From an uncultured Bacteroidia bacterium (GTDB lineage: Bacteria > Bacteroidota > Bacteroidia > Bacteroidales > F082): DNA of 64,000 nt. Of this stretch, positions 50,578-63,998 are shown in pieces (the first letter of the stretch is position 1; the number at the start of each line of letters is the position of its first letter). The position numbers and the translations under genes are program-made. The notes below the pieces were generated by a model. The model saw only the letters and a list, made by a program, of their open reading frames with translations, was not told the origin of the DNA and did no database searches. The DNA lies in NCBI GenBank assembly GCA_902799345.1, contig CADBZW010000019.1, positions 1-64,000 of the forward strand, read 5' to 3'.

Positions 50578-53520
50578 ATGAAAAAGAGATTTTTACCTTT
50601 CAGTTTACTTCTGGTAATCATGATCTTGGGACAGTCGGTTATCGCTGACCAAGGTGGACACTATGTGCCGCGCACGCAACCCACAATGAACGCGGAGAGC
50701 TACATGGGCAGCCTTCGTGCCAACCAAAACACGGGCTTGATTGACCCGGCCGACATGTTCAAGGCCATGCAAGCCCCTGCGACGAAAGATGCCGCCAACG
50801 ATCCTTTGTATTGGATTAGCATGGGCCCCGACAACATGGGCGGTCAGACGACGGCTATCGTTTATGACAACCAATCCAATGTCGTCTACATCGGCTCCAA
50901 AGGCGGTGGTGTCTATAAGACTTACAACTTTGGTGTCACCTGGCACCAAGTGGGAAACCTTGACCTTATGGTTAGCACCATGGTGCAAGACGAAAACGGT
51001 ATCATCTATGTGGGTACCGGTGACGGTGGTGTCAACATTGACCACAACGGTCTCACGGATTTGAACTACAGCAACAGCTTTATCGGCACGGGTATCTACA
51101 CCGTTGATGTCCGCAACAACGACTTGATGACGCAGGTCGTCGCCCCCACCGCTGACGAATGGCTGTATATCAACGAGCTTGCCGTCGCTGGCAATAAGCT
51201 GTTGGCTGCCACTCCCGAAGGCCTGAAATATTCTACCGATAAAGGCCAAACCTGGCAGGTGGCCCTCGAAGGCAATGCCGAAGAGGTGAAGGTCGGTAGT
51301 GGCAATGTCATCGTCGCTTCCGTCGATGGCATGGTTTACATCGGCACCGATGTCAACAATCTCGAATGCCATTCACATTCCGGTACGAACGAAATGCAAG
51401 GCGACACGCTGCTTCCCAAAGCTGCCGGCCTGGTTGATATCGCTATTGCCCCTAAGGACGATAACGTCATCTATGCTTCGTGCATCGATGCTAACGGTGA
51501 CCATACTGGTGTGTTTGTCTCCAGAGACAAAGGCGCTACTTGGGCTAAGGCTTTGCCCAAAGTCACTAGTAATTTGGGTCATACCATCTATGACGGCCAA
51601 GGCCGTTACAACCACGGCATCGTTGTCGATCCGACCGACGACGGCATCCTTTATGTCACGGGTTACAAACTGTGGCGCTTGACGCGCCCCGCTAGCGGCG
51701 ACGGTTACTATCAGTGCCTCAACCTTACTTCAAACACCACGATTTCTTCTACCGCTTACCTCCATGTCGGTCTTCATGTGATGGCCTTCAACCCCAAAAA
51801 CAGCAATGAGTACTACATCGGCACCGATGGTGGCGTCTACAAAGGCGATAGGAACTTCGAGTTCTTTAACTGCAACAGACAATATGTCACCAGCCGTATG
51901 TTCAATGTGGCCTTCTCTGGCAAGGACACGCGCGTCATGGCTGCCGGCCTTGACCACGGCTTGGTGATGATTGAAGGTGAAGAAAACACGAACACCCCTG
52001 GCACTGGTGCATGGATCAATCCTTCGGGCGACGATATGGGCTTGTGGTCCGAAAGCTCATCAGCTGGTCCTTGCGCCTTCTCGATGATCAACCCCAACAC
52101 GATTTTCGTCACCTCGAAGGAGGGCGGCTTTAATCGTTCTGAGACTGCTGGTCAGGACTGGGTGTCCACCAACTTCATCTCCTCCATCAGCTTTAGCACG
52201 ACCAATTTCCGTTTGCCTATCGTGTTGTTCGAAAGCTATGATGCCGACTGGAATCCTGGCACTGTTTGGTATTACAACACCAGCGGTCATACCCAACATG
52301 CTGACGATGTTGTGGAGTGCATGAGCAACAGCAACTACCCGTTCAACTACACCTTGGAAGCGAATTTGCCCAATGGCGACTCAATCGAAGTGCATGACCC
52401 CATCGGAGCCAAGCTGTTCTTCACCGTCAAGGATAACCTCTACATGACGTTGACTCCCTTGAACTTCGCTGTTGAAACGCAATGGATTAAGCTTGCTGGT
52501 AAGGTTAGCAATACGGTGATTAACCATCAACCCGAAGCCGCTGAGTACAACTATACTGGTGGCGAGCCTGTTTGCATGAGCATCTCCGCTGATGGCGACA
52601 TCCTGTATGTGGGTTACAGAAACGGTAAATTGTATCGTCTGACCAATTTGAACACGGTCGTCGACGCTGCCACGGGTACCTATTACAACTCTGGCGACAC
52701 CATCCTCAACCCCGATTGCCAAGTGGTTACCAAGTCACTCGCCTTCGAAGTGAATGGCACGGCTATCACTCAAGCCATCACCTCGGTCTCTATCGACCCG
52801 CGTAATCCCAATAAGGTCATTGTTACCTGCGGTAACTATGGCAACGACAGCTATGTGTTCTATTCGAACAACGCCATGTCCGATAACCCGACCTTCGTTT
52901 CAGTGCAAGGCAACCTGCCTAAGATGCCCGTCTATTCTTCAGTGATTGAGATGGCCACGGGCGATGTCATCCTCGGCACGGAACGCGGTATCTACAGAAC
53001 CAAGAATATCGGTGCCTCCAATGTGGAATGGATTGCCAACAACCACATGATGGGTGAAGTGCCGGTGATGGATCTGAAGCAACAGCTGATGAGCCAAGAG
53101 GACAAGGAAGTCTCCCACGTGACCGAAGACGGCATCTTCATCACCGAATATCCTGGCGTTCACAACACGGGTGTCATCTATGCCGCCACCTATGGCAAGG
53201 GCGTGTTCCGCTGCGAGAACTACAAGGTCAGTGGCACCAGCGTTACTGAAGCCCCCGCCGCTGTTGAGACTACCGTGTCGCTCTATCCTAACCCGGTTCA
53301 GGGTATGGCTACCGTCAGCTTCAACGCTACTGAGAACACGGACGTCAATTATCAAGTGTTCGACTTGACGGGCCGTATGGTGATGAGCCAAAACATCGGC
53401 CGTGTTGCCGAAGGCACACAAGAGTTCAGCATCAACACCGAAAACCTCAGCACTGGCTCCTACATCCTGCGCCTCAACCAGGGTGCCAATAGCAGCTGCA
53501 CGAAGTTCATGGTGTATTGA
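50578..53520 (+). CDS. secreted beta-propeller protein with type IX sorting domain
   Basis: This 980-residue protein has a signal peptide (MKKRFLPFSLLLVIMILGQSVIA). Asp-box motifs of BNR/sortilin-like propellers recur (TYNFGVTWHQV, STDKGQTWQVA, SRDKGATWAKA), and GSKGGGVYKT and GTDGGVYKG mark blade ends. The C-terminal domain (LYPNPVQGMATVSF ... YILRLNQG) is a type IX sorting signal. The N-terminus after the signal (GHYVPRTQPTMNAESYMGS) is reminiscent of large Bacteroidetes surface propellers of unknown role. It is monocistronic, with its own promoter and terminator. Confidence 0.88.
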   Translation: MKKRFLPFSLLLVIMILGQSVIADQGGHYVPRTQPTMNAESYMGSLRANQNTGLIDPADMFKAMQAPATKDAANDPLYWISMGPDNMGGQTTAIVYDNQSNVVYIGSKGGGVYKTYNFGVTWHQVGNLDLMVSTMVQDENGIIYVGTGDGGVNIDHNGLTDLNYSNSFIGTGIYTVDVRNNDLMTQVVAPTADEWLYINELAVAGNKLLAATPEGLKYSTDKGQTWQVALEGNAEEVKVGSGNVIVASVDGMVYIGTDVNNLECHSHSGTNEMQGDTLLPKAAGLVDIAIAPKDDNVIYASCIDANGDHTGVFVSRDKGATWAKALPKVTSNLGHTIYDGQGRYNHGIVVDPTDDGILYVTGYKLWRLTRPASGDGYYQCLNLTSNTTISSTAYLHVGLHVMAFNPKNSNEYYIGTDGGVYKGDRNFEFFNCNRQYVTSRMFNVAFSGKDTRVMAAGLDHGLVMIEGEENTNTPGTGAWINPSGDDMGLWSESSSAGPCAFSMINPNTIFVTSKEGGFNRSETAGQDWVSTNFISSISFSTTNFRLPIVLFESYDADWNPGTVWYYNTSGHTQHADDVVECMSNSNYPFNYTLEANLPNGDSIEVHDPIGAKLFFTVKDNLYMTLTPLNFAVETQWIKLAGKVSNTVINHQPEAAEYNYTGGEPVCMSISADGDILYVGYRNGKLYRLTNLNTVVDAATGTYYNSGDTILNPDCQVVTKSLAFEVNGTAITQAITSVSIDPRNPNKVIVTCGNYGNDSYVFYSNNAMSDNPTFVSVQGNLPKMPVYSSVIEMATGDVILGTERGIYRTKNIGASNVEWIANNHMMGEVPVMDLKQQLMSQEDKEVSHVTEDGIFITEYPGVHNTGVIYAATYGKGVFRCENYKVSGTSVTEAPAAVETTVSLYPNPVQGMATVSFNATENTDVNYQVFDLTGRMVMSQNIGRVAEGTQEFSINTENLSTGSYILRLNQGANSSCTKFMVY

Positions 53521-53545
53521 TTTTGATTCACTAAGTTAAAGATTA

Positions 53546-53576
53546 GAGGACGACCTTTTGGGCCGTCCTCTTTTTT
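53546..53576 (+). terminator. intrinsic terminator
   Basis: GAGGACGACC and GGCCGTCCTC pair (one mismatch) and run into TTTTTT. Confidence 0.85.
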
Positions 53577-53581
53577 GAAAC

Positions 53582-55573
53582 ATGAACAGCAAGAGAATAC
53601 ATAAAGTCCTCATTGCCAACCGTGGCGAGATAGCGGTGCGTATCATAAAGACCTTACGCAAACTGCATATCGCCTCCGTGGCCGTCTTTGCCGACAACGA
53701 CGCCAACGCCCTGCACCGTCGTATGGCCGACGAGGCCTGCCCCTTGGGCAACGGCACCTTGAAAGACACCTACCTTAACGTCCGTAAGATCATCGACGCG
53801 GCCCTGGATGCTGGTGCCGACGCCATCCATCCTGGCTATGGCTTCCTCTCCGAGAGCCCCGAGCTGGTGGAGGCATGCGAGGCCAACAACCTCATCTTCA
53901 TTGGCCCCGACGCCCAGTCGATGCGCCTGATGGGCAACAAGATTGAAGCGAGGAAGGTAGCCATCAAAAACGGCATCCCCGTCACCTTCGGCGCCATGGG
54001 CTGCCACGAAGACATCATGGCACAAGCCGACAAACTGCCTTATCCCGTCCTGATCAAGGCGGCGGCAGGCGGTGGCGGCAAAGGCATGCACATCGTATGG
54101 AAAAAAGAGGACTTGAAAGACGAACTGGAACGCGCCTCACGCGAAGCGGAGAAATACTTTGGCGACGGCACGGTGTTCGTGGAGCAATACATCGAGAACC
54201 CGCGCCATATCGAAGTGCAGGTGCTCGCCGACCACTTCGGCAACGTCATCCATCTACATGAGCGTGAATGCACCATACAACGCCGCTACCAGAAAATCAT
54301 CGAGGAGTCGCCCTCGCCGACGCTGACAGAAGACAGACGCCAACAACTGTGCGAAACCGCCGTCAAGCTGTGCAAGGCCATAGGCTACCGCAACGCAGGC
54401 ACGGTGGAGTTTCTCGTCGACAAGGACTTGAACTTCTATTTCCTTGAAATGAACACCCGCATCCAGGTGGAGCATCCCGTCACAGAGATGCGCACGGGCA
54501 TCGACATCGTGGAGGAGCAAATCCGTATCGCGAGAGGGAAGGAGATGGGGTGGACACAAGACGCCATCCAGCCTCAAGGCCACGCCATAGAGTTGCGTAT
54601 CTACGCCGAAGACCCCGCCAATGGCTTCCTGCCCACGCCAGGTAAGGTGACCGCCTACCACGAGCCACAGGTGCGTGGCACCCGTGTCGACAGCAGCATC
54701 GACGGCGCATGCCAGATCTCGGAGGCCTACGACCCGATGATCGCCAAGCTGACTTGCCACGGCAAAGACCGTCAAACGGTTCTCGAAACCGCACGACAGG
54801 CATTGCGAGAGTTCATCATCCAAGGCCTGACCACCAACAAGGCGTATCTTTGGGAGGTCGTCAAGGACGAAGACTTCGTCGCCAATAAGATCGACACTTC
54901 GTTCTGCGCCACCCATCAAGAGACGCTGTTGAAGGCCATGGAGATGAGCCGCAACAACCAGAATGTGAACGACATCGTGTCCGCTTTCCTGATGTATGAC
55001 TTCTGTAAGAAACAAGTGGAACAGCATCCCGAGAACGTCTGGGAGGAGATCGGCTATTGGCGTTATCAGATGCAGTTGACCGTCGACGTGGAAGGCAAGA
55101 AGGTGCCGGTGAGCATCAAGGCGGCCGAGGCCGGAAAGATCATCGGCGTGATAGGGGAGACACCTTTCGTGGTGGAGTTCATCCAATACGATAACAAACA
55201 ACTGAAAATCATGCTCAACGGCCGCACAGAGACGGTGTATTGTTCCGTCAACGACGAGCAAAAGACCATCGTCAACTTCCACGGCCTCAACTTCACCTGC
55301 TGCCGCACCGACCAGCTGAACGAGACATGGGACTACGCCAGCAAGGAGATGGTGAACGACAAGACCAGACTGGTGTCGCCCATGCCAGGCAAGGTGGTGA
55401 AAATCAACGTCAAGGAAGGCGATGAGGTGAAAGAAGGAACGATAATGATGGTGGTGGAGGCCATGAAGATGGAGAACAACATCGTGGCTTCGGGCACCGC
55501 TAAGGTGAAGAAGATTCTTGTCACCGAAGGTCAGATGGTAGACAATAAAATGCAGCTATTGGAGTTGGAATAA
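53582..55573 (+). CDS. mccA: biotin-dependent acyl-CoA carboxylase alpha subunit (methylcrotonyl-CoA type)
   Basis: This 663-residue protein joins biotin carboxylase and biotin carrier domains. The N-terminal KVLIANRGEIAVRII, ATP-grasp loop KAAAGGGGKGM and FLEMNTRIQVEHPVTE are biotin carboxylase motifs. The C-terminal VEAMKMENNI holds the biotinylated lysine. It carboxylates its own biotin for transfer to an acyl-CoA. The only carboxyltransferase in the window (60935-62542) is of the methylcrotonyl-CoA type, so leucine breakdown is the inferred role; propionyl-CoA or geranyl-CoA are alternatives. It follows a terminator by 6 bases and no promoter box is obvious. Confidence 0.88.
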   Translation: MNSKRIHKVLIANRGEIAVRIIKTLRKLHIASVAVFADNDANALHRRMADEACPLGNGTLKDTYLNVRKIIDAALDAGADAIHPGYGFLSESPELVEACEANNLIFIGPDAQSMRLMGNKIEARKVAIKNGIPVTFGAMGCHEDIMAQADKLPYPVLIKAAAGGGGKGMHIVWKKEDLKDELERASREAEKYFGDGTVFVEQYIENPRHIEVQVLADHFGNVIHLHERECTIQRRYQKIIEESPSPTLTEDRRQQLCETAVKLCKAIGYRNAGTVEFLVDKDLNFYFLEMNTRIQVEHPVTEMRTGIDIVEEQIRIARGKEMGWTQDAIQPQGHAIELRIYAEDPANGFLPTPGKVTAYHEPQVRGTRVDSSIDGACQISEAYDPMIAKLTCHGKDRQTVLETARQALREFIIQGLTTNKAYLWEVVKDEDFVANKIDTSFCATHQETLLKAMEMSRNNQNVNDIVSAFLMYDFCKKQVEQHPENVWEEIGYWRYQMQLTVDVEGKKVPVSIKAAEAGKIIGVIGETPFVVEFIQYDNKQLKIMLNGRTETVYCSVNDEQKTIVNFHGLNFTCCRTDQLNETWDYASKEMVNDKTRLVSPMPGKVVKINVKEGDEVKEGTIMMVVEAMKMENNIVASGTAKVKKILVTEGQMVDNKMQLLELE

Positions 55574-55580
55574 TAAATAA

Positions 55581-55655
55581 AGCCATCAGCTTTCAGCGGT
55601 CAGCTATCAGCCTTGGTGCCACCAAGCTGAAAGCTGAAGGCTGATAGCTGAAAGC
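55581..55655. repeat. imperfect inverted repeat between mccA and the acyl-CoA dehydrogenase gene
   Basis: AGCTTTCAGC, GTCAGCTATCAGCC and the later GGCTGATAGCTGAAAGC pair with each other. The repeated wording CAGCT/AGCTG is a known type of Bacteroidetes intergenic repeat. It could form a large hairpin in the mRNA between the two genes. Confidence 0.6.
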
Positions 55656-55671
55656 AAACAAATACAAAATT

Positions 55672-56814
55672 ATGAATTTCGACCTCACCAAAGAACAGGA
55701 AGCCCTCCGCCAGCGTGTGCGCGACTTCGCCGAACAGGAAGTGAAACCTGTAGCCCGCGAAAATGACGAAGACCAGCATTTCGATGTCGGCCTGACCCTC
55801 AAGATGGCTGAACTCGGCCTGCTGGGCATGACCGTCCCGAAAGAATATGGCGGTCAAGGACTCGACAACCTGAGCTATATCATCGCCGTGGAAGAGCTGG
55901 CCCGTGTGGACGGCAGCACCGCCGCCACCATCGCCGCCGACAACTCACTCGGTATCGGCCCCATCAAAGACTATGGCACCGAGGAGCAGAAACGCAAATA
56001 CCTGCCCCAGCTTTGCAAGGACCGTCTTTGGGGCTTCGGCCTGACGGAAGAAGACGCCGGCAGCGACTCGCGTGGCACCAAGACGACCGCCCAATACGAC
56101 GGCACCTTCTGGCACCTCAACGGCTCGAAGATCTTCATCACCAACAGCGCGACGCCCATCAGCCTCGGCACCACCGTGCAGGCCGTGTCGGGCATAAAGG
56201 ACGGCAAGCCGGAGTTCACCGCCTTGTTGGTGGAGAACAAGAAAGAAGGCTTCACGCAGACGCCCATGCACGACAAGATGATGTGGCGTGCCTCCAACAC
56301 GGGCAAGCTCATCTTCAACGACGTGCGCCTCTCCGACGACTGCATCCTCGGCAAGCCAGGCGAAGGCTCACATATCATGCTTGCCACCTTGGACTCAGGC
56401 CGTCTTTCCATCGCCGCCATGGGTCTGGGATGTGCACAAGGCGCCTATGAGATGGCGTTGGCCTACTCCAAGAAACGCGAGCAGTTCGGCAAGCCGGTGT
56501 GCAAGTTCCAGGCGGTGAGTTTCAAGCTGGCCGACATGGCCATGAAGATCGACGCCGCTCGTGGCTTGCTCTATCGTGCCTGCTGGCTCAAGGACCAACA
56601 TCGTCCCTTCGGCAAGGAAGCCGCCATGGCCAAGCTGTATTGCTCAGAGGTGGCTGCCGAGGTCTGCGACAAAGCCGTCCAGGTAATGGGCGGTCACGGC
56701 CTGCTGAAGGAGTTCGACATGGAACGCTTCTACCGCGACCAACGCATCCTGCAAATCGGAGAAGGCACCTCCGAGATTCTTCGTCTCGTGATCTCACGTG
56801 CCATCGGCTGCTGA
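55672..56814 (+). CDS. acyl-CoA dehydrogenase
   Basis: This 380-residue flavoenzyme introduces a double bond into an acyl-CoA and passes electrons to ETF. GFGLTEEDAGSDSRGTKTTA and FITNSATPI are FAD-binding segments, and the catalytic glutamate is present in QIGEGTSEILRL near the C-terminus. That glutamate is at the position used by short-chain and branched dehydrogenases; isovaleryl-CoA dehydrogenase usually has alanine there, so the enzyme is more likely butyryl- or methylbutyryl-CoA-like, despite its place after mccA. It follows mccA by 98 bases. Confidence 0.88.
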   Translation: MNFDLTKEQEALRQRVRDFAEQEVKPVARENDEDQHFDVGLTLKMAELGLLGMTVPKEYGGQGLDNLSYIIAVEELARVDGSTAATIAADNSLGIGPIKDYGTEEQKRKYLPQLCKDRLWGFGLTEEDAGSDSRGTKTTAQYDGTFWHLNGSKIFITNSATPISLGTTVQAVSGIKDGKPEFTALLVENKKEGFTQTPMHDKMMWRASNTGKLIFNDVRLSDDCILGKPGEGSHIMLATLDSGRLSIAAMGLGCAQGAYEMALAYSKKREQFGKPVCKFQAVSFKLADMAMKIDAARGLLYRACWLKDQHRPFGKEAAMAKLYCSEVAAEVCDKAVQVMGGHGLLKEFDMERFYRDQRILQIGEGTSEILRLVISRAIGC

Positions 56815-56831
56815 TCAATCGTCATCGTGTT

Positions 56832-57848
56832 ATGGAAAAACAGATTCTTTTAGGCAAGACGCCTGCCGAGTTGCAGGAGGTCGTCGAACAGTTGGGACTG
56901 CCCAAGTTCACGGGTAAGCAACTCGTTGACTGGCTTTATCAGAAGCGTTGTGCGTCGTTCGACGACATGACCAACCTCAGCAAGGCCTCAAGGGCATTGC
57001 TGGCCGAACACTATGAGACCGGTTTGCAGGCTCCTGTCAAGGAGCAGGTGTCGACCGACGGCACGAAGAAATATCTCTTCCCTGCAGGTGAGCATTTCGT
57101 CGAGGCGGCCTACATCCCCGATAGGGAGCGTGCCACGCTCTGCGTCTCCACGCAGGTGGGCTGCCAGATGGACTGCCTCTTCTGCGCCACGGGCAAACAA
57201 GGCTTCCAGAAGAACCTCTCCGTGGCCGAAATCATGAACCAGATCCTCAGCCTGCCCGAGTTCGACGAGCTGACGAACATCGTCTTCATGGGCATGGGTG
57301 AGCCTTTGGCCAACTATGACAACCTGATGCGCTCGCTCGACATCCTCACGCAGGAATGGGCACTCGGGTGGAGCCCGACCCGCATCACCGTCTCCACCAG
57401 CGGCCTCATCCCCAACCTCAAACGTTTCCTCGAAGAGTCGAAGTGTAACCTCGCCATCAGCATGCACAGCCCCTTCCACGACGAGCGCCTCAAGCTGATG
57501 CCCGTCGAGAAGAGCTATCCCATCAAGGAAGTGATTCACGCCGTGAAACAGCATGACTGGCACGGGCAACGCCGCCTCTCCTTCGAGTACATCATCTTTA
57601 AGGACTTGAACGCCACTAAGGACCATGTCAAGGAAATCGCTAGACTGTTGGGCAGTACAAGGTGTCGTTTTAATTTAATAAGGTATCACGCCGTGCCCGG
57701 CATCCCGCTGAAGAGCCCTGATGCCGCCACGATGACGTGGTTCCGCGACGCCTTGAACGAGAAAGGCATCGTCGCCACCATACGAGCGTCACGAGGGCAA
57801 GACATCGACGCTGCCTGTGGGCTGCTGTCGACGAAAAATCTGTTGTAA
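56832..57848 (+). CDS. rlmN: 23S rRNA (adenine-2503-C2)-methyltransferase RlmN
   Basis: This 338-residue radical SAM enzyme methylates C2 of A2503 in 23S rRNA, and in some bacteria A37 of certain tRNAs. The cluster cysteines are Cys111, Cys115 and Cys118 (VGCQMDCLFCATG), and the C-terminal AACGLL holds the methyl-carrying cysteine. VFMGMGEPLANYDN is the SAM-binding motif. Length is normal. It begins 17 bases after the dehydrogenase stop and ends just before the palindrome at 57857. Confidence 0.95.
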   Translation: MEKQILLGKTPAELQEVVEQLGLPKFTGKQLVDWLYQKRCASFDDMTNLSKASRALLAEHYETGLQAPVKEQVSTDGTKKYLFPAGEHFVEAAYIPDRERATLCVSTQVGCQMDCLFCATGKQGFQKNLSVAEIMNQILSLPEFDELTNIVFMGMGEPLANYDNLMRSLDILTQEWALGWSPTRITVSTSGLIPNLKRFLEESKCNLAISMHSPFHDERLKLMPVEKSYPIKEVIHAVKQHDWHGQRRLSFEYIIFKDLNATKDHVKEIARLLGSTRCRFNLIRYHAVPGIPLKSPDAATMTWFRDALNEKGIVATIRASRGQDIDAACGLLSTKNLL

Positions 57849-57856
57849 TAAAACTG

Positions 57857-57884
57857 GTAGAGACGTAGCGCGCTACGTCTCTAC
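57857..57884. repeat. 28-bp perfect palindrome between convergent genes
   Basis: GTAGAGACGTAGCG is followed by its reverse complement. It fills most of the 41-base gap between rlmN and the GH97 gene and may help to end transcription from both sides. Same family as the coding copies at 19510, 29387 and 32714. Confidence 0.92.
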
Positions 57885-57889
57885 ACATA

Positions 57890-60855
<2,966 letters not shown>

Positions 60856-60887
60856 CAAACTCTGTAGGTTTCATCGAAAATCGGGTG

Positions 60888-60895
60888 CAAAGATA
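60888..60895 (-). promoter_or_regulatory. TAnnTTTG -7 promoter box of barrel-like gene
   Basis: The minus strand reads TATCTTTG, 32 bases before the start at 60855. Confidence 0.63.
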
Positions 60896-60934
60896 GGGAA
60901 AATATGTGAACGCTTGATGATTTGTGTAGGGCTC

Positions 60935-62542
<1,608 letters not shown>

Positions 62543-62566
62543 GTTCGTTGATAGTAAAACAAAGCA

Positions 62567-62574
62567 CAAAAATA
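62567..62574 (-). promoter_or_regulatory. TAnnTTTG -7 promoter box of mccB
   Basis: The minus strand reads TATTTTTG, 24 bases before the mccB start. A divergent box for ftsX lies at 62607. Confidence 0.66.
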
Positions 62575-62606
62575 GGTTTTTTTTCCAATACCCCGCAAGA
62601 TTTGTT

Positions 62607-62614
62607 TATCTTTG
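62607..62614 (+). promoter_or_regulatory. TAnnTTTG -7 promoter box of ftsX
   Basis: TATCTTTG lies 41 bases before the ftsX start codon. Confidence 0.66.
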
Positions 62615-62655
62615 CCGTTTCAAATTTATAGTTTGGCAATTAGTACCAACAAAAA

Positions 62656-63534
62656 ATGTCCGAAAAGAGTTCAAGCAGACGCCGCGTGGCAGGGTCTTAT
62701 TTTATGTCGCTGATGAGTATCGCATTGGTACTCTTCCTGTTAGGCATATTCGCCCTGCTCATGTTGCACGCCCATAAACTCTCCAACTACCTCAAGGAAA
62801 ACATCGGCTTCGAAATCGTGATGAACAGCAACGTCAAGGAAGCCAACATCCTCAAGCTGCAAAGCGAACTCGACGCCATGCCCGCCGTGAAGTCGACGGA
62901 ATACATCACCAAGGAGGAGGCCATCCGCCGCCTCAGCGACGACCTCGGCGAGGACTTCCTGCAATGGCTCGGCAACGAGGAGAACCCGCTGCTGCCCTCC
63001 ATCGACGTGCGCTTCAACGCCGACTGGGCCAACAACGACAGCATCGTGGCGTTGCAGACACAGCTGCTGAAAAACTCCGACGTCAAGGAGATCTATTACC
63101 AGAAGTCGCTCGTCGGCCTCATCAACCAGAACGTGCGTCGCATCGGCTTTGCGCTGATGGTGGCCAGCGTCGTGCTGCTCATCATCGCCATCACGCTGAT
63201 ACGCAACACCATACGTCTTAGCATCTACTCCAAACGATTCCTCGTGCGCTCCATGCAGCTCGTGGGCGCCACGTCGGCTTACATCCGTCGTCCCTTCATC
63301 CGCAGCGGCGTCACGCAGGGCTTCTTCGGCGCCTTGATTGCCGACGCCATGCTGGCCCTTCTGCTCTATGGCCTCATGCAACGCATCCCCGAACTGACCT
63401 TCGTACAAGACTATAAACTCATCATCGGCATCTTCGTCGGCATCATCCTGTTGGGTATCCTGCTCGGTGGACTCTCCACACGGCTGGCCTTGCAGAAATA
63501 CCTCCATGCCGACATCGACCGACTCTACGCATAA
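62656..63534 (+). CDS. ftsX: cell division protein FtsX
   Basis: This 292-residue permease-like protein works with the ATPase FtsE to control wall hydrolases at division. It has a first membrane helix (IALVLFLLGIFALLML, about 22-38), a periplasmic domain (about 45-165) and three further helices (about 168-190, 220-240, 262-282) with TRLALQKYLH at the end. The fold and order are those of FtsX. ftsE is not in the window. The DUF3098 gene follows, as is common in Bacteroidetes. Confidence 0.92.
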   Translation: MSEKSSSRRRVAGSYFMSLMSIALVLFLLGIFALLMLHAHKLSNYLKENIGFEIVMNSNVKEANILKLQSELDAMPAVKSTEYITKEEAIRRLSDDLGEDFLQWLGNEENPLLPSIDVRFNADWANNDSIVALQTQLLKNSDVKEIYYQKSLVGLINQNVRRIGFALMVASVVLLIIAITLIRNTIRLSIYSKRFLVRSMQLVGATSAYIRRPFIRSGVTQGFFGALIADAMLALLLYGLMQRIPELTFVQDYKLIIGIFVGIILLGILLGGLSTRLALQKYLHADIDRLYA

Positions 63535-63585
63535 GGGTCCCTGAGCCTGAGGTTGCTGAGCAAAGTCGAAGCATCGAAGGGCCCG
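63535..63585. repeat. REP-like repeat between ftsX and the DUF3098 gene
   Basis: GGGTCCCTGAGCCTGAGG, TTGCTGAG and GTCGAAG...GAAGGGCCC belong to the same repeat family as 32651-32674 and 39404-39450. It starts right after the ftsX stop. Confidence 0.65.
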
Positions 63586-63633
63586 AATTGAATTTTGAAA
63601 TTATAAATCTTGAAATTTTGAAATAAAGAATAT

Positions 63634-63903
63634 ATGGCAAAAGAAACAAACAAGAAAGAAATGGCTCAACCCACCGACGAACAGAAGGCCCTGCCCTTCG
63701 GCAAACAGAACTTCATCATCGTGCTCATCGGCCTCGCCCTCATCGCCTTGGGCTTCATCCTGATGATTGGCGGCGGCTCCGACGACCCCAAGGTGTTCAA
63801 CGAATCCATGTTCAACTTCCAGCGCATCACCCTTGCCCCGATTTTGGTCTTGGCAGGATTTGTGGTGGAGATCGTGGCCATCTTTTGGAGAGGGAAAAAA
63901 TAA
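63634..63903 (+). CDS. DUF3098 membrane protein
   Basis: This 89-residue protein has a charged N-terminus and two membrane helices (FIIVLIGLALIALGFILMI, LAPILVLAGFVVEIVAIF) around a short loop GGGSDDPKVFNESMF. It matches DUF3098, a small Bacteroidetes protein found between ftsX and uppP (undecaprenyl diphosphatase). A role near the cell-wall machinery is inferred from that setting only. Confidence 0.9.
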   Translation: MAKETNKKEMAQPTDEQKALPFGKQNFIIVLIGLALIALGFILMIGGGSDDPKVFNESMFNFQRITLAPILVLAGFVVEIVAIFWRGKK

Positions 63904-63946
63904 TCACAAAACTTACAAAACGAGCAAAACATAAAGGAACAGATGG

Positions 63947-63998
63947 GGAAAGCACGCCAACTGGCTGCTTTCCGGCGGCGACCGGTTGGGACGCCGCC
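63947..63998. repeat. two adjacent hairpins at the window end
   Basis: GGAAAGCA pairs with TGCTTTCC (63947-63973), and GGCGGCG pairs with CGCCGCC (63974-63998). They may be a terminator or repeat after the DUF3098 gene; the window ends before more can be seen. Confidence 0.4.

Noticed and set aside
55672-56814. Naming the dehydrogenase isovaleryl-CoA dehydrogenase because it follows mccA
   Set aside because: The residue before GTSE is glutamate, the catalytic position of other acyl-CoA dehydrogenases; isovaleryl-CoA dehydrogenase has alanine there.
19510-57884. The repeated 28-bp palindromes as a dispersed CRISPR array
   Set aside because: The copies are kilobases apart, lack regular spacers and no cas gene is present.
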